This document shows positions 8,375 to 16,480 of a stretch of DNA of 64,000 nt, piece by piece (the stretch's first letter is position 1; the number at the start of each line of letters is the position of its first letter). Made by a program: the position numbers and the translations under genes. The stretch is from the NCBI GenBank assembly GCA_947166105.1, contig CAMVCZ010000001.1, positions 124,001-188,000 on the forward strand. Reading direction: 5' to 3'. The DNA comes from an uncultured Bacteroidales bacterium. GTDB lineage: Bacteria; Bacteroidota; Bacteroidia; Bacteroidales; F082. The notes under the pieces were generated by a model that saw nothing but the letters and a program-made list of their open reading frames with translations, searched no databases and was not told the origin of the DNA.

Positions 8375-9202
8375 ATGAGAACATATTTGCAACAATTCTT
8401 TCCATGCCTGGAAAACAGACACGTCTATCCCTATCGTGTTGTCTATCCGATGATGTTGGAGCATATCGATTTTGCACCCATCACCATCCTTTATGGCAAC
8501 AATGGTAGTGGGAAATCCACACTGCTGAATGTCATGGCCCAGCATCTTGGCCTTAAGAAAATGACATTAGGCAACGACAATGAGTATTTCGAAGGATACG
8601 TGAAAAAGTGTTCTTCATGTATTGATGATGAAGGGCTTCCTGAAGAAAGTTCGTTTATCCGGAGCGAGGACATCATGGTGAAAATTGCCAAGCAACGGAA
8701 ACTTTACGCTGAAATTAAAAATGAAGTCTTTTCAGACAAAGAAATAGAAAAAATGAGTGATTATGGGATAAGCGAGAACCTATATGAAAAAGCGCTGACA
8801 GATCCCGAGTCAGTGAATGCAGCGGATTACGCCCTCCTGAGTCGATTGGGGGATTTTCAAAAAGCCCGATTGAAGTTGGACAACAGCGAAGCCACCTCCA
8901 ACGGGGAAACGGCTTTGGAGTATTTCAAGGAACATCTTTTTGATGAGTCGTTCTATCTGCTTGATGAACCTGAGAACTCCATGGCTCCTGCATTTCAGCA
9001 ACAACTGGCCCAGCATATCGAATTGCTGGCGCGATTGGATACTCAATTTGTCATTGCCACCCATTCGCCTTTCCTGCTTGCCATACCCAGTGCAAGGATT
9101 TACGACCTCGATGCCCGCCCATCTACTGAGAGGGAATGGTATGAGTTGGATAACAAGAAGGCTTACTATCGGCTTTTTAAGCAGTTTGAGGATCGTTTTT
9201 GA
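8375..9202 (+). CDS. ABC/SMC-like AAA ATPase (AAA_21/AAA_15 type)
   Basis: 275 residues from the ATG at 8375; the frame extends upstream to a TTG at 8261 but that would translate the promoter. Walker A is GNNGSGKST, the ABC signature is a degenerate SNGET, Walker B is LLDEPENSM, and the H-loop is in ATHSPFLLAIP. There is no transmembrane or substrate-binding partner, so this is a soluble ATPase of the kind often found beside nucleases in defence loci (OLD- or PARIS-like arrangement). Here the next gene is a PD-(D/E)XK nuclease candidate, but with its own promoter-like sequence. A defence role is inference only. Confidence 0.85.
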   Translation: MRTYLQQFFPCLENRHVYPYRVVYPMMLEHIDFAPITILYGNNGSGKSTLLNVMAQHLGLKKMTLGNDNEYFEGYVKKCSSCIDDEGLPEESSFIRSEDIMVKIAKQRKLYAEIKNEVFSDKEIEKMSDYGISENLYEKALTDPESVNAADYALLSRLGDFQKARLKLDNSEATSNGETALEYFKEHLFDESFYLLDEPENSMAPAFQQQLAQHIELLARLDTQFVIATHSPFLLAIPSARIYDLDARPSTEREWYELDNKKAYYRLFKQFEDRF

Positions 9203-9229
9203 AATTATTGTCAACAATTTCTATCTTTG
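9198..9229 (+). promoter_or_regulatory. Promoter of the nuclease gene (copy e, divergent)
   Basis: TTTG at 9198-9201, a 20-bp spacer, then TATCTTTG at 9222-9229. The spacer (AAATTATTGTCAACAATTTC) keeps the end AATTTC and the length of the island spacer but loses the AAAAAGT core. It overlaps the stop of the preceding gene. Confidence 0.65.
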
Positions 9230-9295
9230 CAAGGCCAAAAGAATTAATAAATAGGTTAAGTAAATAGTGTATATAGTTAATAATCATTGTAGTAT

Positions 9296-10462
9296 ATGGA
9301 ACTGGATAGTCAAAACGACCTAAAAGTGGTTAGTTACAACGACGACAAGGAAGCCTTGTTGAAATTTATGCAAGACTCAGATTGTCTCAACGATTTATCA
9401 AAATGGACGAAAGAGTTTAATATGTTTGACGTGCTTAAGATTTCTCGGACAGAAATACGTCATAGTAATATACTTGGGTGGTTGCTTGATCCGAATGAAA
9501 ATCACGGTCTGGGTGATTCTTTTCTTTACGGAATCGTTTCAAAACTGTCACATGACATGGACAACCATTCCGCTCTTCAATTTTTGAGTTCTGACTTATA
9601 CTCATTTAATGTTTACCGAGAATGGAACCATATAGATATACTTCTCGTTTCTCATCAAGATAAACTTGTCATAGCCATAGAGAACAAAGTCGGCTCTCAT
9701 GAACACAATTCGAATGGAAACGAAAAATCCCAATTAATTACCTACAAAGAGAAAATACAATCACAATTCAGCGATTATAATAGGATTTTTGTCTATTTGA
9801 CGCCAGAAGGAGAAATACCTACCGATGATGAATGGATGGTTTTGGAGTATGCTGATGTGATAGCCATTTTGGAAAAGGTTTATAAACCAAAAGAAAGCTT
9901 ATTGGGATTTGAAGTGTCATTGCTAATCAGAAATTATATCAATAATGTAAAAAAGAATGTCATCATGGATCAGGAATTAATCAACCTTTGTAATACAATC
10001 TACAATAAACATCGTAGAGCGTTAGACCTTATTTTTGAAAATCGAGATGATACGGTTTCTCAAACATCGAACAACTGTAGGAATGTTTTAGCATCAATAC
10101 CCAAGATTAGTATTGACACATCATCAAAAAGTAAATCCTATCTAAAATTCAGGACGGAAGGATTGAAGCGCCATTTTGAGGGCATTGATCCTAATTATTA
10201 TTACTACCAGTTTGAAATAAAGCAAGACCATATTTCCATTATGTTGGAATACCATAAGGAAAAGGAGGAGGAATTGAGTAATGAAGTCCATGACGCGATG
10301 ATGAAAGTCAGAGGATTGTTTCCTAAACATAGGAACTTCCCTAAGGAAAACAATTGGGTTTGGCATAGAGTATGGACAGAGAAGACAGATGATTTGAATG
10401 ACGAAAAATGGGTGAGGGAAAAGATTAAAAAACTAATGAATTTGGACGGGAGCGGTGAATGA
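9296..10462 (+). CDS. PD-(D/E)XK nuclease superfamily protein (PDDEXK_4-like)
   Basis: 388 residues. The N-terminal half contains the signature of the PF14281-type family: ILGWLLDPNENHGLGDSFL, then a core with the acidic residue in HIDILLV (about 118) and the E-x-K pair in AIENKVGS (about 130-134), followed by QLITYKEKI. These residues suit metal-dependent nucleic-acid cleavage. The C-terminal 150 residues are a lysine-rich, unrecognised domain. Base composition is visibly more AT-rich than the flanking housekeeping genes, which suggests horizontal gain. A similar protein lies at 14583. Confidence 0.8.
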   Translation: MELDSQNDLKVVSYNDDKEALLKFMQDSDCLNDLSKWTKEFNMFDVLKISRTEIRHSNILGWLLDPNENHGLGDSFLYGIVSKLSHDMDNHSALQFLSSDLYSFNVYREWNHIDILLVSHQDKLVIAIENKVGSHEHNSNGNEKSQLITYKEKIQSQFSDYNRIFVYLTPEGEIPTDDEWMVLEYADVIAILEKVYKPKESLLGFEVSLLIRNYINNVKKNVIMDQELINLCNTIYNKHRRALDLIFENRDDTVSQTSNNCRNVLASIPKISIDTSSKSKSYLKFRTEGLKRHFEGIDPNYYYYQFEIKQDHISIMLEYHKEKEEELSNEVHDAMMKVRGLFPKHRNFPKENNWVWHRVWTEKTDDLNDEKWVREKIKKLMNLDGSGE

Positions 10463-10477
10463 AGCCGCTCCACTTTT
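10449..10477 (+). terminator. Rho-independent terminator overlapping the nuclease stop codon
   Basis: GGAGCGG (10449-10455) pairs with CCGCTCC (10465-10471), followed by ACTTTTT. The stem includes the last codons of the nuclease gene, a compact arrangement repeated in this island. Confidence 0.8.
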
Positions 10478-10488
10478 TGCTTGTAATA

Positions 10489-10519
10489 TTTGAATTTCCC
10501 GCAAAAAGATTTTATATTA
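10489..10519 (+). promoter_or_regulatory. Island promoter copy f
   Basis: TTTGAATTTCCCGCAAAAAG followed by ATTTTATATTAA. It keeps the TTTG box, the GCAAAAAG core and the TATATT box. Confidence 0.75.
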
Positions 10520-10543
10520 ACCGGTAATCATTATTTTTGAATT

Positions 10544-10939
10544 ATGGAAAACAACGACAACATCAAAAGATTCAAATGGAGCAAAGTTTATTTGCTTCAG
10601 CAGAAAGGGAAAGGCACGAAGTTTTTTTACCCTGTGAAAAGAACTGAAAAAATCATCACCTTCGAATATCGCCTTACTGCCGGAGGAGAACTTCAAACAT
10701 TGCAGGCCTTCGTTTTCGTTCCAGAAGGATGTGACTATGAGGCGGCAGGACCTATCGAATGGAATGGAGGAAAAGTGTTTCTCGAAGCCAACCGCTGCAT
10801 TGAAAGAGGCGGAAAGGGGCGAACAAACGAAAACGGTGACCACGAAACGCTGATTGGAAACAAATGGGTTAAAACCGAAGAGATGCGTGATGCGTTAAAG
10901 GCAATGGACGAGGAGTTTTTGAAGTGTCTTGAAAAATAA
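10544..10939 (+). CDS. Hypothetical protein
   Basis: 131 residues, not recognised. The N-terminal 40 residues are basic with aromatic residues (KRFKWSKVYLLQQKGKGTKF). The middle seems to be a beta sheet (IITFEYRLTAGGELQTLQAF). There are no membrane segments. It sits alone between promoter copies f and g, so it is probably monocistronic. Confidence 0.7.
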   Translation: MENNDNIKRFKWSKVYLLQQKGKGTKFFYPVKRTEKIITFEYRLTAGGELQTLQAFVFVPEGCDYEAAGPIEWNGGKVFLEANRCIERGGKGRTNENGDHETLIGNKWVKTEEMRDALKAMDEEFLKCLEK

Positions 10940-10945
10940 AGTCCC

Positions 10946-10985
10946 TTTTTGGGAATTGTCCGCCAAAAGTTTCTATATTTTTTTG
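10946..10985 (+). promoter_or_regulatory. Island promoter copy g
   Basis: TTTTTGGGAATTGTCCGCCA then AAAGTTTCTATATTTTTTTG. The preceding GTCCCTTTTTGGGA can form a short hairpin that may terminate the upstream transcript. Confidence 0.7.
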
Positions 10986-11009
10986 TGAAAACATTAAAAA
11001 GCAAAGATT

Positions 11010-11330
11010 ATGCGTATTGACCAAACAAACAACATTATTTATTTCGACAACGATGAAGAGTTCTACAATTCTTGCGTGGAGTCCTATTCTGTGAACAGAA
11101 GGGTTCGTGACCAGCGTGTCAGGAAAGCCGGTTGGAACTTTAGCGATTGGTATCAGAGCCATGTCAACGATGCCACAAAGATTGTCATACTTGACGATGA
11201 TTCGACCATTCTGCGCCGTGGCGGCATGGTTGCTGGCCGTGCGGGAATAACCAGAAAAATCAACGCCTACCGAGTCAATCCTGTCGAGCCTGATGACCCT
11301 GAATTGCTGATAGAGGTAGGGGATGCTTAA
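11010..11330 (+). CDS. Hypothetical protein, paralogue of the 66-residue protein at 15832
   Basis: 106 residues. The segment IIYFDNDEEFYNSCVESY aligns with LLFESDEEFENFCVATF of the protein at 15832, and FSDWYQSHVNDATKIVILDD aligns with YSDMYKKCIDEGKSFVIKD there. The shared pattern implies a common small fold of unknown role. The C-terminal 30 residues (GGMVAGRAGITRKINAYRVN) have no counterpart in the shorter paralogue. No signal peptide is seen. Confidence 0.7.
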   Translation: MRIDQTNNIIYFDNDEEFYNSCVESYSVNRRVRDQRVRKAGWNFSDWYQSHVNDATKIVILDDDSTILRRGGMVAGRAGITRKINAYRVNPVEPDDPELLIEVGDA

Positions 11331-11353
11331 TATGCTCCCAACCAGTTAAAACA

Positions 11354-11386
11354 TCTCATGTGCGGTAAAAGTTTCTATATTTGAAG
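11354..11386 (+). promoter_or_regulatory. Island promoter copy h
   Basis: CTCATGTGCGGTAAAAGTTT then CTATATTTG. The -7 box TATATTTG is the best match to the primary-sigma consensus among the copies, while the upstream TTTG box is weak. Confidence 0.7.
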
Positions 11387-11410
11387 AGTTATAATAAAAT
11401 CAACCTATTA

Positions 11411-11436
11411 AACCTCGCGATGTAAAGGGCGATCGC
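11411..11436 (+). repeat. Leader element L1
   Basis: AACCTCGCGATGTAAAGGGC then GATCGC, 10 nt before the start at 11447. The core CCTCGCGAYGTAAA recurs at 13487 and 15795, each time just before a start codon. Confidence 0.7.
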
Positions 11437-11446
11437 AAAAAAAATA

Positions 11447-11899
11447 ATGGAGAAGAAAAATGAAGTTTTGCGCAAACGCATTTTACCAGTTTTGTTGTAT
11501 TGCCAAGCAAATAAAGGCGACTTGCAATTGTATGATGAATGGGCAAAACATAACGATGCTAACAAGAAGTTGTTTTATGCCTATTATTCAGGTTTATTTA
11601 GTCGTATTTTGTTTTTATTGGAAAGTGAGAGACTGCATAGTCAATTTATTGAAGATTGCAATCATTTATTGGACAAGTACAACTGGTTTGATGTTCAGGA
11701 CAAGGACATCGAATTGTGTTGCTCGACTATAGATAACGGTTGTGAAGTACCCTATGCGATTGATGAAATACCCGCAGTTGACAATGCTATATGGAACTAT
11801 CATTCGTTTGGTAATGATGCGTTTTGCTGGAAAACCGACGGTCGTAGTTGGACATTCGCTGATGTAAGGGGTAGTATGCGTGTTTCTGAAGAGAATTAG
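11447..11899 (+). CDS. Hypothetical protein
   Basis: 150 residues, not recognised. The first 90 residues look helical (LRKRILPVLLYCQANKGDLQ, then LFYAYYSGLFSRILFLLES). The second half holds several aspartates and tryptophans (WNYHSFGNDAFCWKTDGRSW). There is no signal peptide, and the hydrophobic stretches are too short for confident membrane spans. It precedes the DUF2779 gene by 14 nt, so the two are probably one operon under promoter copy h. Confidence 0.7.
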   Translation: MEKKNEVLRKRILPVLLYCQANKGDLQLYDEWAKHNDANKKLFYAYYSGLFSRILFLLESERLHSQFIEDCNHLLDKYNWFDVQDKDIELCCSTIDNGCEVPYAIDEIPAVDNAIWNYHSFGNDAFCWKTDGRSWTFADVRGSMRVSEEN

Positions 11900-11913
11900 T
11901 AATCTGAAAGAAT

Positions 11914-13446
11914 ATGCCCAAATCCCTCTCAAAATCCCGCTACACCGCCTTCTGCCAATGCCCAAAGAACCTTTGGCTGAAAGTGTATAAACCCGAAGAG
12001 GCCAAAGACGACCCGGCTTTGGAAGCCCGCTTCGAACAAGGCAATGAGGTCGGCGACCTCGCCATGGGACTCTTCGGTCCCTACAAAGAAGTGACCGTCA
12101 AAAACCCGGACGGCAGCCTTGACCTGACCACGATGTGCGCCCTGACGCAACAGTATATGGACCAAGGCGTGGAGAATATCTGCGAAGCCTCCTTTGCCCT
12201 CGATGGCCATTACTGTGCCGTCGACATATTGCGCCGCAACGGCGATGGCTGGGACATCTACGAGGTGAAAAGCTCAAGTTTCCCGGAGTGTGAAGGAGAG
12301 GAAACAAAGTTGGAGAAATATGCGCCCGACATCGCCTATCAGAAGTGGGTGCTTACACAATATGGTGTCATAGTCGTCAATACTTATTTGGTGTGCCTCA
12401 ACAGCAGTTATGTAAGGCATGGCGAGTTGGACATCAAGAGTCTGTTTGTCACCATTGACATGCACGATTTGGTTGAGAACGAATACCTGAAAGTGCCTGT
12501 ACAAAGCAGTCAAGCCTTGAAGATCTTGGGCATGAATGACGAACCTGACATCGACCTCTCCGAACACTGCATGAAACCTTACACCTGTGCCTTCTTCGAC
12601 TACTGCAAGCGGCAGCATGGCGTGCCCGAGGACGAGCCAACGGTTTTCGACCTCTATCGCATGAACTTCTCGAAGAAGCTGGAACATTATCATGCCGGTC
12701 GCATTGTGTTTGAGGACCTGCGCAACGAAAAGCTGAGCGACAAGCAGCAGATGCAGGTGGAGTGTACGCTGAATCAGAAGGAGCACATCAATGTTGATGG
12801 CATCCGCGAGTTCCTTTTCAACTTAAGCTATCCGCTCTATTTCCTTGATTTTGAGACCTTGCAGCAGGCCGTTCCTCAGTTTGATGGTCAAAAGCCTTAT
12901 CAGCAAATCACCTTCCAGTACTCGCTCCATATCAAGGAGAGTGCTGATGCGCCTTACCAACACAAGGAGTTTCTGGCACCGAGCGACGGCACTGACCCGC
13001 GCCGCGCCGTGGCCGAGCAACTTTGCAAAGACATCCCGATGAGCGTCTGCATCTTGGCTTACAACAAAGGCTTCGAGTGCGGTCGCATCAAGGAACTGGC
13101 AGCGTTGTATCCCGACCTCGCCGTTCATCTGATGAACATCCAAGAGCATATCCAAGACCTGCTCACGCCATTCCAGAGCGGCTACTATTACGTTCCCGCC
13201 ATGGGTGGTTCATTCAGCATCAAGAGTGTGCTGCCACCCCTGTTCCCTGATGATCCGAGCCTCGACTACCACAACCTTACAGGCGGTGTCCAAAACGGTG
13301 GTGACGCGATGACCATCTTCCCGAAAATCCAACGCATGCCGCCCGCTGAAGCCAAAGCCGCCTGCGAAGCCCTGCTCCGCTATTGCGAGCTTGACACTTG
13401 GGCGATGGTGAAGGTTTGGGAGAAGCTGGTAGCTGTGTCCAAATAA
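11914..13446 (+). CDS. DUF2779 protein: Fe-S PD-(D/E)XK nuclease plus DEDD-type exonuclease-like domain
   Basis: 510 residues. The start SKSRYTAFCQCPKNLWL and the cysteine group CMKPYTCAFFDYC (about 213-225) resemble the four-cysteine Fe-S cluster of Cas4/AddB/Dna2-like nucleases. Between them lie the acidic residue in CAVDIL and the E-x-K of IYEVKSSS (about 110-117). The second half begins LYFLDFETL (about 310) and ends YCELDTWAMVKVW (about 490), the acidic positions of a DnaQ-like DEDD nuclease. I recall this architecture as DUF2779 (PF11074). The role is probably nucleic-acid processing, and defence is plausible but unproven. Confidence 0.8.
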   Translation: MPKSLSKSRYTAFCQCPKNLWLKVYKPEEAKDDPALEARFEQGNEVGDLAMGLFGPYKEVTVKNPDGSLDLTTMCALTQQYMDQGVENICEASFALDGHYCAVDILRRNGDGWDIYEVKSSSFPECEGEETKLEKYAPDIAYQKWVLTQYGVIVVNTYLVCLNSSYVRHGELDIKSLFVTIDMHDLVENEYLKVPVQSSQALKILGMNDEPDIDLSEHCMKPYTCAFFDYCKRQHGVPEDEPTVFDLYRMNFSKKLEHYHAGRIVFEDLRNEKLSDKQQMQVECTLNQKEHINVDGIREFLFNLSYPLYFLDFETLQQAVPQFDGQKPYQQITFQYSLHIKESADAPYQHKEFLAPSDGTDPRRAVAEQLCKDIPMSVCILAYNKGFECGRIKELAALYPDLAVHLMNIQEHIQDLLTPFQSGYYYVPAMGGSFSIKSVLPPLFPDDPSLDYHNLTGGVQNGGDAMTIFPKIQRMPPAEAKAACEALLRYCELDTWAMVKVWEKLVAVSK

Positions 13447-13486
13447 GCAGAATAAATAAAGAATTAACAAAGTGCTAATCCATAAA

Positions 13487-13517
13487 AACCTCGCGACGTA
13501 AAAAGGTAATCGATAGC
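13487..13517 (+). repeat. Leader element L2
   Basis: AACCTCGCGACGTAAAAAGG then TAATCGATAGC, ending 7 nt before the BspA-like start. It shares the CCTCGCGAYGTAAA core with L1 and L3. No island promoter copy precedes it. Confidence 0.7.
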
Positions 13518-13523
13518 TAACCT

Positions 13524-14531
13524 ATGGCAAATTATAAAGTGAAAAACGGTGTTGGAATCATTCCGAAAGGAAAAACGACAGTTGGATTTCCTGCTTTCGA
13601 AGGCCGCACTGATTTGACGAGTGTCATTATCCCCGAATCCGTGATGAGGATTGGAGAATCCGCCTTTGAAGGTTGCACGGGCCTGACAAGCGTCATTATC
13701 CCCAACTCGGTGACGATGATTGAAGAACGTGTCTTCAAAGATTGCACGAGTCTAGCAAGCATCGTCATCCCTGATTCTGTGAGAGCGATTGGAGAAAGCG
13801 CCTTTGAAGGCTGCACAGGCCTGACAAACATCGTTATCCCCAACTCAGTGACGACGATTTATGAACATGTTTTCTTTGGTTGCACAGGTCTGACAAGTGT
13901 CGTCATTCCCGATTCGGTAACTCAGATTAGGACAGGGGCCTTTAAAGGTTGCACGGGTCTGACAAGCATCATTATCCCCGACTCCGTGACGGATATTTGG
14001 GAAAACGCCTTTGAAGACTGTATAGGGCTAAAAAACATTGTCATCCCCAGTTCGGTGTCGGTGATTGGAGAGAAGGCCTTCTATAAGTGTACAGACTTGA
14101 CGAGCATCGTTATCTCCAATACAGTGACGGAGATTGGAGAATTTGCTTTCGGAGGCTGTCCAGAACTGAGCCGCATTGTTGTTGCTGAGGGAAATGTATT
14201 GTATCTTCCTACAGACGATGGCAATTCCCTCCTTCGGCGAGATGCTAAAGGCTACATATTGTGTTTAGGATGCAAAAACACAATAATTCCTGACATAGTG
14301 ACAAAGATTGGAGTAGGAGCCTTTTATGGTTGCACAGGCCTAACAAGCATCGCTATTCCCGATTCGGTGAAGGAGATTGAAGAAAGTGCCTTTGAAGGTT
14401 GCACCGCACTAAAAACCATCTATGTTCCTCCCAAGAAGGCTGACTACTACAAGAAGCGCCTTCCCGAAGAGCTGCACCGACTCATCGTGGAACTGCCTGA
14501 GGAGAAGTCGGAGAGTATGGCGGAGAAGTGA
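13524..14531 (+). CDS. BspA-type leucine-rich repeat protein (LRR_5)
   Basis: 335 residues made of about ten 23-residue repeats (IVIPDSVRAIGESAFEGCTGL and variants) spanning residues 20-310. This is the TpLRR/BspA type that forms a solenoid for binding proteins or surfaces. A short irregular segment (about 215-255) interrupts the solenoid. Unlike most BspA proteins, it has no signal peptide, lipobox or C-terminal sorting domain, so it is probably cytoplasmic. The start follows leader element L2 and the gene is followed closely by a nuclease gene. Confidence 0.9.
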   Translation: MANYKVKNGVGIIPKGKTTVGFPAFEGRTDLTSVIIPESVMRIGESAFEGCTGLTSVIIPNSVTMIEERVFKDCTSLASIVIPDSVRAIGESAFEGCTGLTNIVIPNSVTTIYEHVFFGCTGLTSVVIPDSVTQIRTGAFKGCTGLTSIIIPDSVTDIWENAFEDCIGLKNIVIPSSVSVIGEKAFYKCTDLTSIVISNTVTEIGEFAFGGCPELSRIVVAEGNVLYLPTDDGNSLLRRDAKGYILCLGCKNTIIPDIVTKIGVGAFYGCTGLTSIAIPDSVKEIEESAFEGCTALKTIYVPPKKADYYKKRLPEELHRLIVELPEEKSESMAEK

Positions 14532-14582
14532 GGAAGAAATAACTTGTGAAAACAAATTTGTAATAGATAAACTAATAACAAC

Positions 14583-15782
14583 ATGGAAAAAGTTTTACAA
14601 AAAATTGAAGATGGATTGATGAATTCTCCTTTATTCCATCTTTCATTGACTAATAAGGAGCTGTTTCATAGTAATTTTCTGGCTTGGTTTGGGAATACTT
14701 ATAAAAATGAATTCAAAGTCCTTATCAATGAATTGCTTGACCCGGATGCCTGGCCAAAAGGTTTACAAGAATTTAGTATTGACAGGGAATATGACCATTT
14801 TGACTTATGTGTAAGGGAGTTGAATAATGGGGAATTGGGCAATCCAAGAATTGTCATTGAAAACAAGGTCAAAAGTGTTCCAACTAAGGAACAGTTGGTT
14901 GGTTATAGCGAGAAAGATAGTGTTAAAGATTGCAATTTGTTTATCTTGTTGACTATGACCTTAATGGAGACTCCTGAGAAATGGAGGATTATAACTTATA
15001 AAGACTTATCCGATAAATTGTCAAAAATCAATCTTCCCGATTTGTATCATTCTGAATTAAAGAAAGACTATTGTGATTACATTGCTAATCTTCAATCTGT
15101 TATTGAGTATTTTGACAAAAAAAATAGTTATTACTCAACTGCCGATGAAGATAAATTAATGAAAGAATTGGGAATACATGATATATGTGGAAAGCGAAAA
15201 GTTCAAATATCTTATTACAATCTTGTAGAAAAATTAAAACTAAGTGGTTATAATGTTGTCAATAAAGAGTCTGATTTGACAAATAACAATAGTATGGTCG
15301 GATGGGGATTCACTAATTCACAACCACTTATTGAGGTAAAGCTAAAAGCTGGAAATGATAATATTTTTATTCAGATTCAAGGTAAGCAGTATCGACATGC
15401 GGTAGAGTATTTTGATGAAAAAATAGGGGATAGAATAATACATATTTCCCAACAAACGAATAAAAAAAGGCCTGTTGATTATAAACCATCCGAAAAAGGT
15501 CTAAAATATTTGCTTGAGAATTATAGTTACATTTTTACTTCTTTTGATGGCAAGTGCCAACCAATGAATTATCCATCTGAACTTGTTAACAGACAATTTG
15601 GACAAACAAATGGATATTGTAAATACTGTAATGGGAAGCAAATAAAAGGTAAAATCAGTTGCTTTGTGCACCAATGGATCGAAATACCCCAAAACACTAC
15701 AATGGAGAATCTTGTTACCCTGATTGTTTCAGATGTAAATAATATGATAAAGAAAAGAAACGAAGCAATTCAAAAAAAATAG
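14583..15782 (+). CDS. PD-(D/E)XK nuclease superfamily protein
   Basis: 399 residues. Motifs line up with the family of the protein at 9296: LFHSNFLAWFGNTYKNEF at the N terminus, then the acidic residue in YDHFDLCV (about 80), then RIVIENKVKSVPTKEQL with the E-x-K pair (about 97-99). The C-terminal half is unrecognised and contains a CKYCNGKQIKGKISC segment, a possible zinc-binding pair of cysteine couples (about 341-357). The gene is markedly AT-rich. It lies 51 nt after the BspA-like gene, likely in one transcript. Confidence 0.78.
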   Translation: MEKVLQKIEDGLMNSPLFHLSLTNKELFHSNFLAWFGNTYKNEFKVLINELLDPDAWPKGLQEFSIDREYDHFDLCVRELNNGELGNPRIVIENKVKSVPTKEQLVGYSEKDSVKDCNLFILLTMTLMETPEKWRIITYKDLSDKLSKINLPDLYHSELKKDYCDYIANLQSVIEYFDKKNSYYSTADEDKLMKELGIHDICGKRKVQISYYNLVEKLKLSGYNVVNKESDLTNNNSMVGWGFTNSQPLIEVKLKAGNDNIFIQIQGKQYRHAVEYFDEKIGDRIIHISQQTNKKRPVDYKPSEKGLKYLLENYSYIFTSFDGKCQPMNYPSELVNRQFGQTNGYCKYCNGKQIKGKISCFVHQWIEIPQNTTMENLVTLIVSDVNNMIKKRNEAIQKK

Positions 15783-15794
15783 ATTATTGTTAAC

Positions 15795-15821
15795 GACCTC
15801 GCGATGTAAAAGGCTAATAGC
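15795..15821 (+). repeat. Leader element L3
   Basis: CGACCTCGCGATGTAAAAGG then CTAATAG, ending about 10 nt before the start at 15832. It is the third copy of the CCTCGCGAYGTAAA leader. Confidence 0.7.
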
Positions 15822-15831
15822 ATTCTTGATT

Positions 15832-16032
15832 ATGATTGAGAAAGACAATCGTTTGTTGTTTGAATCCGACGAAGAGTTTGAGAATTTTTGCGTTGCTACT
15901 TTCGTTGTTGTAAAGCAAGACGAAAAAGGGAATTGCTTTATTGAAGGAGATTATTCCGACATGTACAAAAAATGCATCGACGAGGGGAAGTCTTTTGTGA
16001 TTAAAGACAGAGATTCTCAAGTGTATAAATGA
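15832..16032 (+). CDS. Small hypothetical protein, paralogue of the protein at 11010
   Basis: 66 residues from the ATG at 15832; a longer frame from a TTG at 15787 would translate leader element L3, so I reject it. The first 60 residues align with the protein at 11010 (shared pattern LLFESDEEF...FCVATF and YSDMYK...FVIKD). The role is unknown. It has no membrane or signal segment. Confidence 0.65.
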   Translation: MIEKDNRLLFESDEEFENFCVATFVVVKQDEKGNCFIEGDYSDMYKKCIDEGKSFVIKDRDSQVYK

Positions 16033-16144
16033 GGATGCGTTACAAAACGAGTTCCTGTTCAGGGTACAAATCGCACCACTTTGGTGCAGCTGGTAGTGCA
16101 AAACTTGGAGCCATACTTTGGAGAATTTTTTGAATAATTCAGAT

Positions 16145-16186
16145 TTTTTTTGAATTTTCGCCAAAAAGTTTCTATATTATGCTGTA
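16145..16186 (+). promoter_or_regulatory. Island promoter copy i
   Basis: TTTTTTTGAATTTTCGCCAA then AAAGTTTCTATATTATGC and GTAACC. It is nearly the same as copy d at 8312. A hairpin GCACCA/TGGTGC lies upstream at 16073-16087. Confidence 0.8.
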
Positions 16187-16208
16187 ACCAAACAAAAACA
16201 GCATCAAT

Positions 16209-16433
16209 ATGAACACAACTATCAAAACCGCCTCAGAAAAACAATTCACCCAAATCCGTTGTTTCGTCAAGAAAAACAAAATCTACAACTCCATCACTGA
16301 GGAAAACGGGCTCTATTCCATCACCCTCTTCGGACTCAAATCCAAAGACCTCGAAAAGTTCCTCAAGGACTTCATCAAGACCAACCACCTCACCAAAGTT
16401 CAGCCGCAGGAGCCTTTGGCTCTTGCTGCCTGA
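16209..16433 (+). CDS. Small basic hypothetical protein
   Basis: 74 residues, lysine-rich, not recognised. The sequence suggests an alpha/beta mini-fold (KQFTQIRCFVKKNKIYNSIT, then SKDLEKFLKDFIK). The tail (QPQEPLALAA) seems flexible. It is the first gene after promoter copy i and precedes the sigma-like gene by 48 nt, probably in the same transcript. Confidence 0.65.
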   Translation: MNTTIKTASEKQFTQIRCFVKKNKIYNSITEENGLYSITLFGLKSKDLEKFLKDFIKTNHLTKVQPQEPLALAA

Positions 16434-16480
16434 GTATAATGATTTATTAAAAAAGGACAACAACGATAAAACTGAATACC

